Made by a program: the position numbers and the translations under genes
Notes under the pieces: model-generated
The model's input: only the letters and a program-made list of their open reading frames with translations
The model's database searches: none
What the model was told of the DNA's origin: nothing
Shown here: one piece after another, positions 16,963 to 26,262 of the stretch
Layout: each line of letters starts with the position of its first letter
How positions within the stretch are numbered: position 1 is the first letter of the stretch
DNA from: Zhaonella formicivorans
Lineage (GTDB): Bacteria; Bacillota; DUOV01; Zhaonellaceae
DNA: 64,000 nucleotides
Direction of reading: 5' to 3'
NCBI RefSeq assembly: GCF_004353525.1
Contig: NZ_CP085524.1
Coordinates: 2,390,142 to 2,454,141, forward strand

Positions 16963-19780
16963 CTTCCTCCATTAAACGCAGTACATTGTTTATAAAACTT
17001 TCCTTGCCGAACTCGCTTTTGCGGGCAATGTATAGGGTCCTTTCCTCCAAAAATCGTCTTTCCTCAGGTGTAAGATTTTTCGAGGTAACTACTACCACAG
17101 GAATAGCAACAATAGCTTCGTTTTCTTCCTTTGCTTTCAGAAATTCAAAACCATCCATTCCAGGCAGCAGCAAATCCAGAAAGATTATATCCGGCTTAAT
17201 TTGTTTCGCCCGCTTTAAACCCTCCCGGGCATCAAAAGTGGAGATTACATCAAAATCAATGGATTTCAGGTAATTGTCCATCAGCTCAACGGCGCCGGAA
17301 TCATCGTCAATGACCAGAGCCACGAATTTTCTTTCCCTGAGTTTTAAGATCCTATCCAAGCAATGGTTAAGCATCATTTTGTCGACAGGTTTAACCAGGT
17401 AATCCCTGGCCCCCAAAGCCAACCCCTTTTTCTTTTCTTCCAGGATGGAGACTACCAGGACCGGGATAGCACAAATTTGAGGCGTAGATTTTATTTGGAG
17501 CAGCACATCCCAGCCGCTGATCCCCGGCAGCAGGATGTCCAACACTATCAGCTCAGGCTTTCGGGTTTCAATGAGTTTGATTCCGTCCTCGCCATCTGCA
17601 GCCCACACCACTGTCAGCCCCAACTCCGTCAGGTAGGTCTCCAGCAGCTCGGCAGTACTCCTGTCGTCCTCAATCAGCACACACACTTTTTCGCTTTTAA
17701 CAGCTGCCACAAGGCTCCTCCCGGCTTGCACCTGCTCCTCGGATACGGCTGTAAAGAGAGTAGGTTGTTCGGGTATAATAAATTTAAATACTGTGCTTTT
17801 GCCTGGCGCCTCTTCTATCCAAATTCGGCCCCCTGCCAGCTGCACCATCTTTTTCACCAGCGCCAGGCCCAGGCCGGAACCCTGGTGTTTGCGGGTCAGA
17901 TAATTGTCTACCTGATAAAAGGGTTCAAAAACAGCTTCCCGCTTTTCCTTTGGAATCCCGATGCCCGTGTCCCACACTTCCACTTCCAGCAAAGAGTTTT
18001 CCTTCTTCACAATGATACCCAGCTGTCCGCCTGCGGGAGTAAATTTTACAGCATTGGAGAGCAAATTATAGGTAATCTGTTTCAGTTTTCTTTCGTCACC
18101 TACAAACTTCCCTACACCGGGATCTATATCCAATTGGATCTTCAGGCCGCTCTGGGCAGCTTTTTCCCGCAGTAGGTTTACTGCACCGTTAAAGAGCGCC
18201 GGCAAGTCGATTAACTCCTGCTCCCACTCCATTTTGCCTGCTTCCACCCGGGAGATATCCAGAATATCGTTGATCAAGGATAAAAGATGCTTGCCAGCAG
18301 TCAAAATATTGGCCGTGAAACGCTTTTGTTTTTCATTTAAGGGGCCGAAGGTTTCAGTCTCCAAAAGTTCAGCAAAACCGAGCACAGCATTTAACGGTGT
18401 GCGCAGCTCATGGGACATGGTGGCAAGAAATTCGCTCTTGCTGCGGCTGGCCTGTTCCAGCTGAGTTAAATTGTGTTTGATCTCTGTCAGGTCTTTAAAA
18501 ATTTGTAGGATTTCCAGCACATTTCCCGCTTCATCCAGGATGGGTGTGGCGCTTAACAGTACCGGCACATAGTGGCCGTCCTTATGTACCAAATATATTT
18601 CCTTGCCGGTTACAGACTGTTTCTCCTTGGCCGCCTGGCAGATGACACATAAAAAGGTGCCGCAAAGGCTGTCAAAATCCCGGGAGTGGTGCTGCATTAC
18701 CTCGCAGCAGCGTTTGCCTACCACTTCTTCCGCCGTAAAGCCGGTGATCTCTTCAGCGCCGCGGCTGAAGGAAGTAATAGTCCCATCGGTGGTAAGGATA
18801 ATAATGCCGTCGGCAGAGCTTTTTAAAATGGAGTCCTTGTATTTCAGCTCCCGGTTGAGGGAATTAGTCTTCTTATTCAACTCCTGGGCCATCTTCTTCA
18901 GGTCCTCCAGCTGGCGCACCCGGTCCAAGACAATGCCAAGCTGGGCGGCGAAAATTCCCATAGTCCTTAAGAGTTCCTCCGAAGTATTAGCGGGGAAGGC
19001 GAAGACTACAACCCCATACATTTTTTGCGTGCAGACAGGGTAACAGCCTACCAGAGAAGGTTTAATTGTCCCCAGCCCTACGGTGATGGACATTTCCGGG
19101 TCCCTGATAAACACTGTTTTATTTTGGGCAGCCGCCTCGCCAATGGGTCCTTGCCCATAGGTCAATACTTTTTGGCCGCCTTCCGGGAAAGCGTAGGAAG
19201 CCTGCAGCACCAGTTTGTCGGTGAAGCTGTCATAGCGGTAAAAGGCACCGGATAGGATTTGTCCCGCTTCGCCAAAAAGCTTGAGGGAACCGGTCAGCAC
19301 TTCATCTTCATTAAAAACCGAATTCCAAAAAGGGTAGATTTTCTGCCTGATTTGATCATTAGTTAAAATCCGATCAACCTTATTCAAGGCATTTAAGATA
19401 ACCTCTGCTTCGCTGTCCTCTTCGGTCAGAGCAATTCCGTTTCTGGTTAACACGGCTAACGATTTTTCTAAGGGATTAACCACCTTGGTTTTGAAATGGT
19501 GAATATACCTGGCGAAAAGCAGTCCGAAGGCAACGCATAACACCAGCCCGCTCCAGATGAATATGGTGTATATCCCGTCAATCTCACGAGCATCCCGAAC
19601 ATTATGGAGCACGGCAATCAGGATCAGCAGAAAAGATAACAAGAATAAGCCGCCCAGATAGAGCATCTGCTTCAAAAACTTTTTGTATAACAAAACTTTG
19701 CCCCCCTCTGCATAAAGCAGGTTTTTCACCTTCAATTGCTCCCGTCGACAACTGCAAGTTCCATTTAGCCATGGGAGCAA
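16931..19780 (-). CDS. Hybrid sensor histidine kinase, GAF-PAS-HisKA-HATPase-REC-REC
   Basis: About 949 residues. Two membrane helices lie near residues 39-60 and 70-91, followed by a GAF-like domain (about 150-290), a PAS domain (about 310-430), HisKA with the phospho-accepting His in FLATMSHELRTPLN, a HATPase domain (NLLSNAVKFTP, DTGIGIP, GSGLGLALVKK) and two C-terminal receivers (LIVLDILLPG and IIFLDLLLPG). The C-terminus overlaps a stand-alone receiver gene. The ORF start is a TTG at 19780; a TTG about 29 codons further (after AGAGGGGGG) is an alternative. The input is unknown, but the gene follows the mtaC-like gene, separated by a terminator. Confidence 0.92.
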   Translation of the reverse strand: MLPWLNGTCSCRREQLKVKNLLYAEGGKVLLYKKFLKQMLYLGGLFLLSFLLILIAVLHNVRDAREIDGIYTIFIWSGLVLCVAFGLLFARYIHHFKTKVVNPLEKSLAVLTRNGIALTEEDSEAEVILNALNKVDRILTNDQIRQKIYPFWNSVFNEDEVLTGSLKLFGEAGQILSGAFYRYDSFTDKLVLQASYAFPEGGQKVLTYGQGPIGEAAAQNKTVFIRDPEMSITVGLGTIKPSLVGCYPVCTQKMYGVVVFAFPANTSEELLRTMGIFAAQLGIVLDRVRQLEDLKKMAQELNKKTNSLNRELKYKDSILKSSADGIIILTTDGTITSFSRGAEEITGFTAEEVVGKRCCEVMQHHSRDFDSLCGTFLCVICQAAKEKQSVTGKEIYLVHKDGHYVPVLLSATPILDEAGNVLEILQIFKDLTEIKHNLTQLEQASRSKSEFLATMSHELRTPLNAVLGFAELLETETFGPLNEKQKRFTANILTAGKHLLSLINDILDISRVEAGKMEWEQELIDLPALFNGAVNLLREKAAQSGLKIQLDIDPGVGKFVGDERKLKQITYNLLSNAVKFTPAGGQLGIIVKKENSLLEVEVWDTGIGIPKEKREAVFEPFYQVDNYLTRKHQGSGLGLALVKKMVQLAGGRIWIEEAPGKSTVFKFIIPEQPTLFTAVSEEQVQAGRSLVAAVKSEKVCVLIEDDRSTAELLETYLTELGLTVVWAADGEDGIKLIETRKPELIVLDILLPGISGWDVLLQIKSTPQICAIPVLVVSILEEKKKGLALGARDYLVKPVDKMMLNHCLDRILKLRERKFVALVIDDDSGAVELMDNYLKSIDFDVISTFDAREGLKRAKQIKPDIIFLDLLLPGMDGFEFLKAKEENEAIVAIPVVVVTSKNLTPEERRFLEERTLYIARKSEFGKESFINNVLRLMEEGEAVAHRLSS

Positions 19781-19888
19781 ACTTTTTAGAAATAATTACT
19801 ATTGTTTATAATAATTGTATGTCTTTTTTCTGCATATTTCTACCAAACAACCCACATGTTATGAAAAATTTACCTGGTCAGAACAAAA

Positions 19889-19928
19889 ATGGCGTTTCCT
19901 TCCTGTCAAACGGTTCCGGAAACGCCAT
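19889..19928 (-). terminator. Terminator after the mtaC-like gene
   Basis: Minus strand ATGGCGTTTCC ... GGAAACGCCAT, an 11-bp perfect stem with an 18-nt loop, followed by TTTTGTTCT. It ends the methanol-type operon before the kinase operon. Confidence 0.8.
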
Positions 19929-19941
19929 ATCTGGTATTCGG

Positions 19942-20613
19942 CTAGGCACTTTCAACGAAGGTTCCATTTTCCTCAGTTAACTCCTGAAGGCAACGCTCAA
20001 CCAGTGCCACCGCACTGCGTGCTTCGGAGGCATAACCATCTGCATTGATCTTCTTGCCATATTCACGGGTAATAGGTCCCCCACCTACGATAACTTTAAC
20101 TCTTTCCCGCAGTCCTGACTGTTCCAGCAGTTTAATGGTGCTATCCATCACAGGCATAGTTGTAGTTAGCAAAGCGGACATGCCCAGCACCTGGGCATTG
20201 TTTTTGACTACAGCCTCCACAAATTCTTCCGGATGGACATCTATCCCCAAATCCGTTACCTCGTAACCGGCAGACCTTAAAAATGTCACCACCAAGTTCT
20301 TGCCGATGTCGTGCAGGTCTCCGGCTACGGTTCCTATTACCACGTGGCCGGGGGTAGGCCGCACATCCTGCAACAAAGCCGGTCGGACAACCCGCATTCC
20401 CGCATGGAATGCCCTTGAAGCCAGCAACACATCAGGAATAAAAACCTCTTCGTTGCGGTAACGTTCGCTGATATTGTTCATTCCTGCCAGAAGACCCCGA
20501 TTAAGAATTTCTATAGGGGGAACATCCTTCTTCAAAGCCTCTTCCACCAACTCAATGACTTTTGCTGCTTTTCCCTTAACCAAGGCGTTAGCTATTCTCT
20601 CAAACCTACGCAA
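19942..20613 (-). CDS. mtaC: Methanol-type corrinoid protein (MtaC-like)
   Basis: A roughly 223-residue corrinoid protein with helical cap and B12 domain. DXHXXG is intact at D99, H101 and G104 (GDLHDIGKN). It is the only corrinoid protein near mtaB, so it is the probable acceptor of the methyl group from methanol. I start it at TTG 20613, which has AGGGGGG 6-7 bases upstream; the ORF extending to 20664 overlaps the end of the regulator gene and has no better ribosome site. The methyl group would then pass to tetrahydrofolate through a methyltransferase such as that at 8768. Terminated by the hairpin at 19889. Confidence 0.85.
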   Translation of the reverse strand: MRRFERIANALVKGKAAKVIELVEEALKKDVPPIEILNRGLLAGMNNISERYRNEEVFIPDVLLASRAFHAGMRVVRPALLQDVRPTPGHVVIGTVAGDLHDIGKNLVVTFLRSAGYEVTDLGIDVHPEEFVEAVVKNNAQVLGMSALLTTTMPVMDSTIKLLEQSGLRERVKVIVGGGPITREYGKKINADGYASEARSAVALVERCLQELTEENGTFVESA

Positions 20614-20660
20614 AAATAACCCCCCTGAAAAGGAATAGATAATCTGTGAAAAATTTCTTA

Positions 20661-21980
20661 TCAATATGCCTTTGTCCTGTACTCGCTGGGAGTGATACCT
20701 TCGTTCCGTTTAAATACTTTGGTGAAGTAACCAGGATCTTTGAAACCCAAGGCATAGGCTGCCTGGATCACGTTGTACCTGGGATCCCGCAACAGGTTCT
20801 TTGCTTCTTCTATTCTCACTTTAGTTACAAATTCCATAACGGTACACCCTAATTCCTGTTTAAATATGTTTCCTAGATGGCTGGGACTTAAATAAACAGC
20901 CCTAGACACATCCTCCAGGGTAATCTTTTGCTGGTAATTATCTCTGATAAAATCAACCGCCTTTTGAACCGCTTGGGAGTTATGGGCGGCTCTCCCTTCC
21001 CGGATGCATTTGATAAACTTGCCGGTAACATCTATTAGCCAGCGGCACATTTCCTCGGTTGTCCGCAAGGTAGCAAACTCTTCCACAAACAGGGAGTTTA
21101 AAGACATCAGATCCTTTAATTTGGCACCGCCTTCGGCGGATGCCCTGGATAAAACGACAACTATTTCCAGTATCCGGGCTTTAATCTCCCTGGTATCTTC
21201 ACCGTAATCGGCCACAATCTGTGCCAAGATTTCATTTAATAAGCGGTAAGCTCCCGCCTCATCACCTTTGCGCACGCGGCAGGTCAGTTCCTGTTCCTTT
21301 TCCAGGGGGTAGCCTCTCGAAGTAAGATGGTTAACCTTTCTTAAAGCTTCCTCTAAAATTTTTCTCGATTGGATTTCCTCTCCCAGCCGGGCCTGCTGAT
21401 CGCTGATCACCTTTTGCTGCTGCAAAGTAACCATGGCCGTCTTGGTGACGTGATTGGCAACCAGGAAAAGCAGGTCAGCGGCTGCCTGGACCCTTTCGCC
21501 CGAAAGGACTTCCAATTTTTTAGCAGCATCAATCAGCCTGGTGATGTCAAGATTTAAACCACGGGTCATTTCCTCTATTTCTTCCCAGAAAAAGTCCTCT
21601 GGTTCCCACATTAACACCTGGCCGCAGACAATGGCTCCGAGGCACTGTTTTTCTGCCACTATAGGTGCAGCCCAGACAATAAGCCCTGCGTGACAGCGAA
21701 AGATATACGGTTTACCGTATTTTCCTGCTTCATGGGCAGCTTGGGCATAAGAACGTTTACACTTACATACGCCTTCTTCACTGGACCTGATCAGTTGGCA
21801 AAAGTCGCAATACCTCTGCCTCTTTTTTCTGGACGTGACCAGCATGTTCCCTTCCGTATCAACAATGTAAGCCCTTAAACCGGTAGCTTTGCTAAAGGAT
21901 AATAAAATCTGCTTTAATACATCAACTTCCACTATGCAGGTCAGCTTAATATTTTCGCCATCGTATGTCAACTCTTGCAT
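20661..21980 (-). CDS. PocR-domain AraC-family regulator
   Basis: A 439-residue regulator. The N-terminal PocR sensory domain (about 1-175) carries the Cys-rich elements RYCDFC and VCKCKRSY and the segment IFRCHAGLIVWAAPI. A helical linker follows, and the C-terminal 100 residues are an AraC/XylS double HTH (KITLEDVSRAVYLSPSHLG, then IQAAYALGFKDPGYFTKVFK and GITPSEYR). PocR domains are thought to sense small organic molecules. Its place between mtaB and the mtaC-like gene suggests it activates methanol genes. GGGGGTGATCCGAA precedes ATG 21980. A stable UUCG hairpin separates it from mtaB. Confidence 0.9.
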   Translation of the reverse strand: MQELTYDGENIKLTCIVEVDVLKQILLSFSKATGLRAYIVDTEGNMLVTSRKKRQRYCDFCQLIRSSEEGVCKCKRSYAQAAHEAGKYGKPYIFRCHAGLIVWAAPIVAEKQCLGAIVCGQVLMWEPEDFFWEEIEEMTRGLNLDITRLIDAAKKLEVLSGERVQAAADLLFLVANHVTKTAMVTLQQQKVISDQQARLGEEIQSRKILEEALRKVNHLTSRGYPLEKEQELTCRVRKGDEAGAYRLLNEILAQIVADYGEDTREIKARILEIVVVLSRASAEGGAKLKDLMSLNSLFVEEFATLRTTEEMCRWLIDVTGKFIKCIREGRAAHNSQAVQKAVDFIRDNYQQKITLEDVSRAVYLSPSHLGNIFKQELGCTVMEFVTKVRIEEAKNLLRDPRYNVIQAAYALGFKDPGYFTKVFKRNEGITPSEYRTKAY

Positions 21981-22140
21981 TTCGGATCACCCCCGTTGGA
22001 AATCCCAAAACGCTATTGTGAATGTTCTAAAAAATTGCGTCTTTCTAAAATCCGGTGTCCTTTTTTTACATTCTAGTTATTTTAATAAAATCCTCCCTAG
22101 AGATAACAAAAAATGGCATTAACTTCATCCAGCTAAAAGG

Positions 22141-22176
22141 GTTTTAAGCTGTCCGCCGAAGCGGGCAGCTTAAAAC
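22141..22176 (-). terminator. UUCG-capped hairpin between mtaB and the regulator
   Basis: Minus strand GTTTTAAGCTGCCCGC-TTCG-GCGGACAGCTTAAAAC: a 16-bp stem with one G-U pair and a UUCG loop, followed by CCTTTTAGC. A smaller stem (AACTTCA/TGAAGTT, 22184-22206) precedes it on the transcript. It would lower read-through from the strongly expressed mtaB into the regulator gene. Confidence 0.7.
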
Positions 22177-22217
22177 CTGGCTTAACTTCAACTTTAACCT
22201 GAAGTTACCTTGTGACT

Positions 22218-23618
22218 CTAGCTAACCTTTAATGCATACTCAGCCGGGATCCACTTGGCAAGATCCAGTTCTTTTTGGATTTCGTACCATAATTTATCTG
22301 GGTCGTCAGGAATGGTGTCAATTTGCGAGCTCATGATGTCTAACCATTTCATTTCTTTCTCAGCAATGTTCAGCTCTTTGCGGGCGACCCCCTGTCTCAA
22401 TGCTTCAACAGCCAGCGCAGCAGCCTTCTTAGTCCTGGCCAGCGGGCTGGTTTCTTTAACCATTTCCTTGCTGATTTCCAAGACTACGTCAGGTCTTAAA
22501 ACGTAGGCCTGGGGATCCAATGAGGCATCGGACTTAGCCAACCAATCCCTCAGCTTGAAAGCGTTTTCGAGGCTTTCCTCTTTCGCCACGTTCATCAAAC
22601 GACAGTCATAAATTAGCTGTTCTGTCGATACGGTGGGAGCGGGGGCGCTTAAAAGCATAACATTTTGAACCGATTCATTGCTCCACATGTCGGCAACACA
22701 TGCAGCGATATTCCCCAAAGGACTTAAATGGGCACAGGCTGCAGTCTTTCCTTCCATGGAAAGCGGAATACCTGCAATAGCTTTAAGGTAGGGTCCTTCG
22801 TAAGCGCAGTCTTTGCTCGGTCCTACAGCACCCATTTCATAAGCAGCTAAACTTCTGGGCACGGTGGCAACCCTGTCAACGGCCGCAAAGACCCTTGGAA
22901 TTAAACCTTGTTCTGCCAAAGCAAAGGCTGTGTTGCCAAATCCGCAGGCTGTATCACCAGCAGCGATGGAATTGTGCTCTTTTGCAATATCAACAATTTT
23001 GCCCCAGAGGAATCTCATGTCGTGTACTCCCAGGACGCCAAGCGCAAATATTGCTTTTTTCAGGTCACAGGTCATTAATGCTTCGTCATGGACTTCTTTC
23101 CCTCCGGTGGATTCAATGGATAAGAAATCTGCTCCATCCCGGGCGCAAAGAGCAAAGGTCTCAAGCATATTTTCGTAATATTCACCCTGCTTCATCAGAG
23201 GCGGACGCTGCATTTCCCTGGTATCGTTGGGAGTGCACCTTATGGCGCTCTTAAGACCATATTTTTCTTCATATTCGTACATCTTGTCGCGCAGTATTTT
23301 GTGGATTTCCGCACCCCACTGGGGATTGATGGTTGTGGGGGGCAACAGTTCCAGTTCGATTATAACTCCGGGTGCATATAATTCCTTGGCCCTTTTTAAA
23401 ATTCCCTCAATCATGTCGTTGTAATGTCTTCTGACAATCTTCATGGTGCTTTCTGTAATATTCATCGGGGGAAGAGTTAAGTTCACCTCAGGGTAAACCG
23501 TTCCTCCTCCGATTACCAACCCGTTCTTTGTTTTGACCGGGTTTGGCGCTGTCCCGTACACAAACTCATTAAGCGACTTTACCGCCAATTCCCGAAATTC
23601 CCTTACCGGCTTAACCAT
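22218..23618 (-). CDS. mtaB: Methanol:corrinoid methyltransferase
   Basis: A 466-residue MtaB. The zinc ligands known for Methanosarcina MtaB have counterparts at E169 (FLSIESTGGKE), C225 (GDTACGFGNT) and C271 (GPSKDCAYEG). The protein cleaves the C-O bond of methanol and methylates the cobalt of its corrinoid partner, the MtaC-like protein encoded 1.6 kb downstream. Length and motif spacing agree with the family. ATG 23618 is preceded by GAGGTGATTGGCTT. An approximately 290-nt intergenic region upstream separates it from a terminator and presumably holds its promoter and leader. Confidence 0.93.
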   Translation of the reverse strand: MVKPVREFRELAVKSLNEFVYGTAPNPVKTKNGLVIGGGTVYPEVNLTLPPMNITESTMKIVRRHYNDMIEGILKRAKELYAPGVIIELELLPPTTINPQWGAEIHKILRDKMYEYEEKYGLKSAIRCTPNDTREMQRPPLMKQGEYYENMLETFALCARDGADFLSIESTGGKEVHDEALMTCDLKKAIFALGVLGVHDMRFLWGKIVDIAKEHNSIAAGDTACGFGNTAFALAEQGLIPRVFAAVDRVATVPRSLAAYEMGAVGPSKDCAYEGPYLKAIAGIPLSMEGKTAACAHLSPLGNIAACVADMWSNESVQNVMLLSAPAPTVSTEQLIYDCRLMNVAKEESLENAFKLRDWLAKSDASLDPQAYVLRPDVVLEISKEMVKETSPLARTKKAAALAVEALRQGVARKELNIAEKEMKWLDIMSSQIDTIPDDPDKLWYEIQKELDLAKWIPAEYALKVS

Positions 23619-23905
23619 AAGCCAATCACCTCGTTTTACTTAGTTTTTTAGACCGGCAATCTTGAGCTTGCAGTTAATAACCGCTCTGCTACAAAAAACT
23701 TTTGTTCCTGAAGAAAACTGTTTTACAGCCACCCCCCTCCCCATTTTTTCTGAATTTTGCCTGCATTCGCTCAAATTGCCTGACCCTTTCCTGTCGTCTA
23801 TGACCTTTATTTTCTCCTCGCCTGTTAGAATCCCTATGTAAAATCGGCCAGTCAGTTGTAATTTCTGCCTAAGTTTACCTTTTTAAGACTTTCCAATAGG
23901 ACCAT
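23619..23905 (-). other. mtaB upstream region
   Basis: No gene. It must contain the mtaB promoter and a leader, but I could not identify convincing -35/-10 hexamers, a sigma-54 site or a known riboswitch. A purine-rich stretch (minus strand AATGGGGAGGGGGGTGG, about 23729-23745) is the most conspicuous feature. Confidence 0.3.
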
Positions 23906-23941
23906 AAAAAAAAAACAGGGCTAAGCAAACTCATTGCCCTG
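23906..23941 (-). terminator. Strong intrinsic terminator after the uracil-DNA glycosylase gene
   Basis: CAGGGC, a 14-nt loop and GCCCTG followed by ten T residues on the minus strand. The stem overlaps the last codons and stop of the gene. Confidence 0.85.
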
Positions 23942-24503
23942 TTCCCAGCACTCCTAATTCCTGGCATTTTCTCTGCAAGCTTTTAAAATCTTCCCAGGCG
24001 GGGCGTTTTTTTGTTTCATCCCGTAATAGGGCTGCCGGGTGAAAAGTGGCCATAATGTGGTACCCTTTCTTCTCCACCCATTTGCCCCTGTCGCGGGTTA
24101 TTTTAAAATCAGGTGCAATCACCGCTTTGGCAGCAATCCTGCCCAAACATACGATTATTTTCGGCTTTACCAGAAGCACCTGATTGCGTAAGTAATCCAA
24201 GCAGGCGTTTTGCTCCTCCGCCAGCGGGTCCCTGTTATAAGGGGGTCTGCATTTAACCACGTTGGCAATGTATACTTGCTCCCTGCTTAAATTTATGGCG
24301 GCCATCATTTTATCCAGCAGCAGCCCCGCAGGCCCCACAAAGGGTAAACCCTGCAAGTCCTCCTGTTCCCCAGGCCCTTCGCCGATAAACATCACATCAG
24401 CGTTTCTGTTACCCATACCCACCACCACGTGAGTCCTGTGATGATGCAGGGCACACCTTCTGCAGGAGCCACACCTGCTGATAAGTTCATCCCAAGTAAG
24501 CAT
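23931..24503 (-). CDS. Family 4-type uracil-DNA glycosylase
   Basis: A 190-residue 4Fe-4S uracil-DNA glycosylase that removes uracil from DNA in base excision repair. The active-site segment GEGPGEQEDLQGLPFVGPAG, the cluster cysteines (C12, C15 at the N-terminus in RCGSCRRC, then VVKCRPP and IIVCLGR) and the late motif ATFHPAALLR are visible. Length matches family 4 enzymes. ATG 24503 follows GGGAGAAGGCT. It is flanked by its own terminator and appears monocistronic. Confidence 0.92.
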   Translation of the reverse strand: MLTWDELISRCGSCRRCALHHHRTHVVVGMGNRNADVMFIGEGPGEQEDLQGLPFVGPAGLLLDKMMAAINLSREQVYIANVVKCRPPYNRDPLAEEQNACLDYLRNQVLLVKPKIIVCLGRIAAKAVIAPDFKITRDRGKWVEKKGYHIMATFHPAALLRDETKKRPAWEDFKSLQRKCQELGVLGTGQ

Positions 24504-24630
24504 AGCCTTCTCCCTACCCAGCTCTGACCCTCGTCATGGAACATCCCAGGCGAACGTCAGCATCTTGGTGTTCTATTCCTTTAAAAATATTAAAACAAAA
24601 GATGCGGCCCTTTGGCAACAAAAAAACTAA

Positions 24631-24652
24631 AGGCTGCTTCGGGATGCAGCCC
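24631..24652 (-). terminator. Terminator after the ECF S-component gene
   Basis: AGGGCTGC-ATCCCGAA-GCAGCCT followed by TTAGTTTTTTT on the minus strand. On the plus strand it is followed by TTATTTTT, so it could work in both directions. Confidence 0.75.
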
Positions 24653-24676
24653 TTATTTTTAAGCACAAACCGCGTT

Positions 24677-25210
24677 TTAAAAGATTTTTTTCAGGGCGGT
24701 GACTATGGGAAGACCTAAGATTGCCCCCGCCACAATCTGAATAACGTTTCCAGGGATGGAGGTAACAGGAGTCAGCCAGTTGCCGTAGAGGATAACTTCA
24801 GCCAAATAATAGCCGGCGAGCATCCAAATCCCACTCAGAAAAATAGCCACCAGGTTCCAGAAAATGTTTTGGCCATTGCGCCCCCCGGCATAGGCAATGC
24901 TGCCGATCATATAACCCATAACCCCTCTGATTACGAAGGTAAAGGGAGCCCACGCCATCCAACCTGAAACCACGTCAAACAGCCCCATGCCAAAAGCACC
25001 GGCCACCGCTCCCTTTTTCTTGCCAAAAACAAGGGCCGAAACAAAGAGCATAGTATTTCCTAAATGAATCAGCCCGCCGTTAATGGAAAGCGGCAAACGC
25101 AGGTTGATAAACTTGGTAGCTATAAAAACCAGGGAAATGAGCAACCCGGAGAGCACTATATCTTTAGCCGGGCTACCTTGCTGAGTCCTTTCCACATATG
25201 TATTTTCCAT
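24677..25210 (-). CDS. ECF transporter S component-like membrane protein
   Basis: A 177-residue integral membrane protein with about five or six hydrophobic helices. It resembles energy-coupling-factor substrate-binding (S) components: a hydrophilic N-terminus, KDIVLSGLLISLVFIATKF in the first helix, GGLIHLGNTMLF, and the glycine-rich GAVAGAFGMGLFDVVSGW. S components bind a vitamin or other trace substrate and use a shared EcfAA'T module encoded elsewhere. The substrate cannot be told from sequence. Start is ATG 25210 (MENTYVE), with GGAGG 6 bases upstream; an ORF from 25228 reads through that site. A good promoter lies at 25246-25274. Confidence 0.75.
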   Translation of the reverse strand: MENTYVERTQQGSPAKDIVLSGLLISLVFIATKFINLRLPLSINGGLIHLGNTMLFVSALVFGKKKGAVAGAFGMGLFDVVSGWMAWAPFTFVIRGVMGYMIGSIAYAGGRNGQNIFWNLVAIFLSGIWMLAGYYLAEVILYGNWLTPVTSIPGNVIQIVAGAILGLPIVTALKKIF

Positions 25211-25245
25211 TTTCATCCTCCACTTCAAAGTAACTTGACAATGTA

Positions 25246-25274
25246 ATTATACTATGCATACACTATAATTACAA
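25246..25274 (-). promoter_or_regulatory. Sigma-A promoter of the S-component gene
   Basis: Minus strand TTGTAA (25274-25269), 17-bp spacer, TATAAT (25251-25246). The -35 region sits in AT-rich dyads built from TATTGCAATA and ATTGTAAT, which could be an operator. Confidence 0.7.
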
Positions 25275-25363
25275 TACTTATTGTATTGCAATACGCAAGT
25301 TTAAATAAATACATTGGCAGCTAATTAACACGGATAGTATGACATTGCTTTCTGCAAAACAAA

Positions 25364-25402
25364 AAAGTATTATCACGATACATTTTATGATGATAATACT
25401 TT
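25364..25402 (-). terminator. Terminator after the ZIP transporter gene
   Basis: AAAGTATTATC and GATAATACTTT form an 11-bp perfect stem with a 17-nt loop, followed by TTTGTTTTG on the minus strand. Confidence 0.75.
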
Positions 25403-25438
25403 ATAATTTCAGGTTTGCTTTTTAAAGCCAGATACGGC

Positions 25439-26218
25439 TTAGCCCAGCACATTATCTAAGAACATCATGATGACAAAGCCAAGGATCAAAGTATGGGTGG
25501 CCAATTTGGAAGAAGTATTTTTTTGTGTTTCGGGTATAATTTCGTAAGCTATGACAAACAGCATGGCCCCGGCAGCAAAGGCTAAGGCCCAGGGCAGCGC
25601 CGGTTTTGCTACTTGCACCAACCCCACTCCCAATAGTCCCCCTACCGGTTCCACCAACCCGGTACACATTGCCACCAAAAATGCTTTTAAAGCAGAAAAA
25701 CCTTCCCGCAAGAGCGGCAGCGCCACGGCCAGCCCTTCAGGCATGTTTTGCAAACCGATAGCAATAGCCAGGCTTAAACCATTGGCTATATTTCCGTCGC
25801 CAAAACCTACACCCACTGCCAGCCCTTCAGGAAAGTTATGAATGGTAATAGCCAGCGTAAAAAGCCAGGCCCTGCGCAAATTGTCATGGTTTTGTCCCGG
25901 GCCCGCCATAAGGTTAGTATCGGGAAACAGTTTATCCACCAAATCCAGGAATATGCCTCCGATTACAATTCCGCCCAATGTAATTGCCGCGCCTTTAACC
26001 CCGCCGCCGGCGCTTTCTATGGCCGGGATAATCAGACTGAAAGACGTGGCAGCCAGCATTACCCCTGCCGCAAAGCCCAGCAGACAATCTAACAGTTTTC
26101 TGGAAATATTGCGCGTAAAAAAGATTGGCAGGGAACCTGCCGAGGTAGCCAAACCCGCCGCCAGACTGGCCAACATCCCTAGCAAAACAACATTCTGCGA
26201 TGCCAAAAAGCCAAACAC
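25439..26218 (-). CDS. ZIP-family divalent metal transporter (ZupT-like)
   Basis: A 259-residue membrane protein with about eight helices and the two ZIP signatures in the middle: AITIHNFPEGLAVGVGFGDG and IGLQNMPEGLAVALP. The His, Asn and Glu residues of these helices form the metal path in ZIP proteins that import zinc, iron or manganese. A short hydrophilic loop between helices 3 and 4 contains KLFPDTNLMAGPGQNHDN, the usual metal-loop position. Start is GTG 26218 (AAGGATGTGACTTAA upstream). No metal-regulator box was recognised. Confidence 0.88.
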   Translation of the reverse strand: MFGFLASQNVVLLGMLASLAAGLATSAGSLPIFFTRNISRKLLDCLLGFAAGVMLAATSFSLIIPAIESAGGGVKGAAITLGGIVIGGIFLDLVDKLFPDTNLMAGPGQNHDNLRRAWLFTLAITIHNFPEGLAVGVGFGDGNIANGLSLAIAIGLQNMPEGLAVALPLLREGFSALKAFLVAMCTGLVEPVGGLLGVGLVQVAKPALPWALAFAAGAMLFVIAYEIIPETQKNTSSKLATHTLILGFVIMMFLDNVLG

Positions 26219-26262
26219 TTAAGTCACATCCTTTTTCAAGCTTAATCCAGTCTCTTTGCATT

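Noticed and set aside
17363-18175. Plus-strand 270-residue frame
   Set aside because: Antisense of the hybrid kinase; no family pattern.
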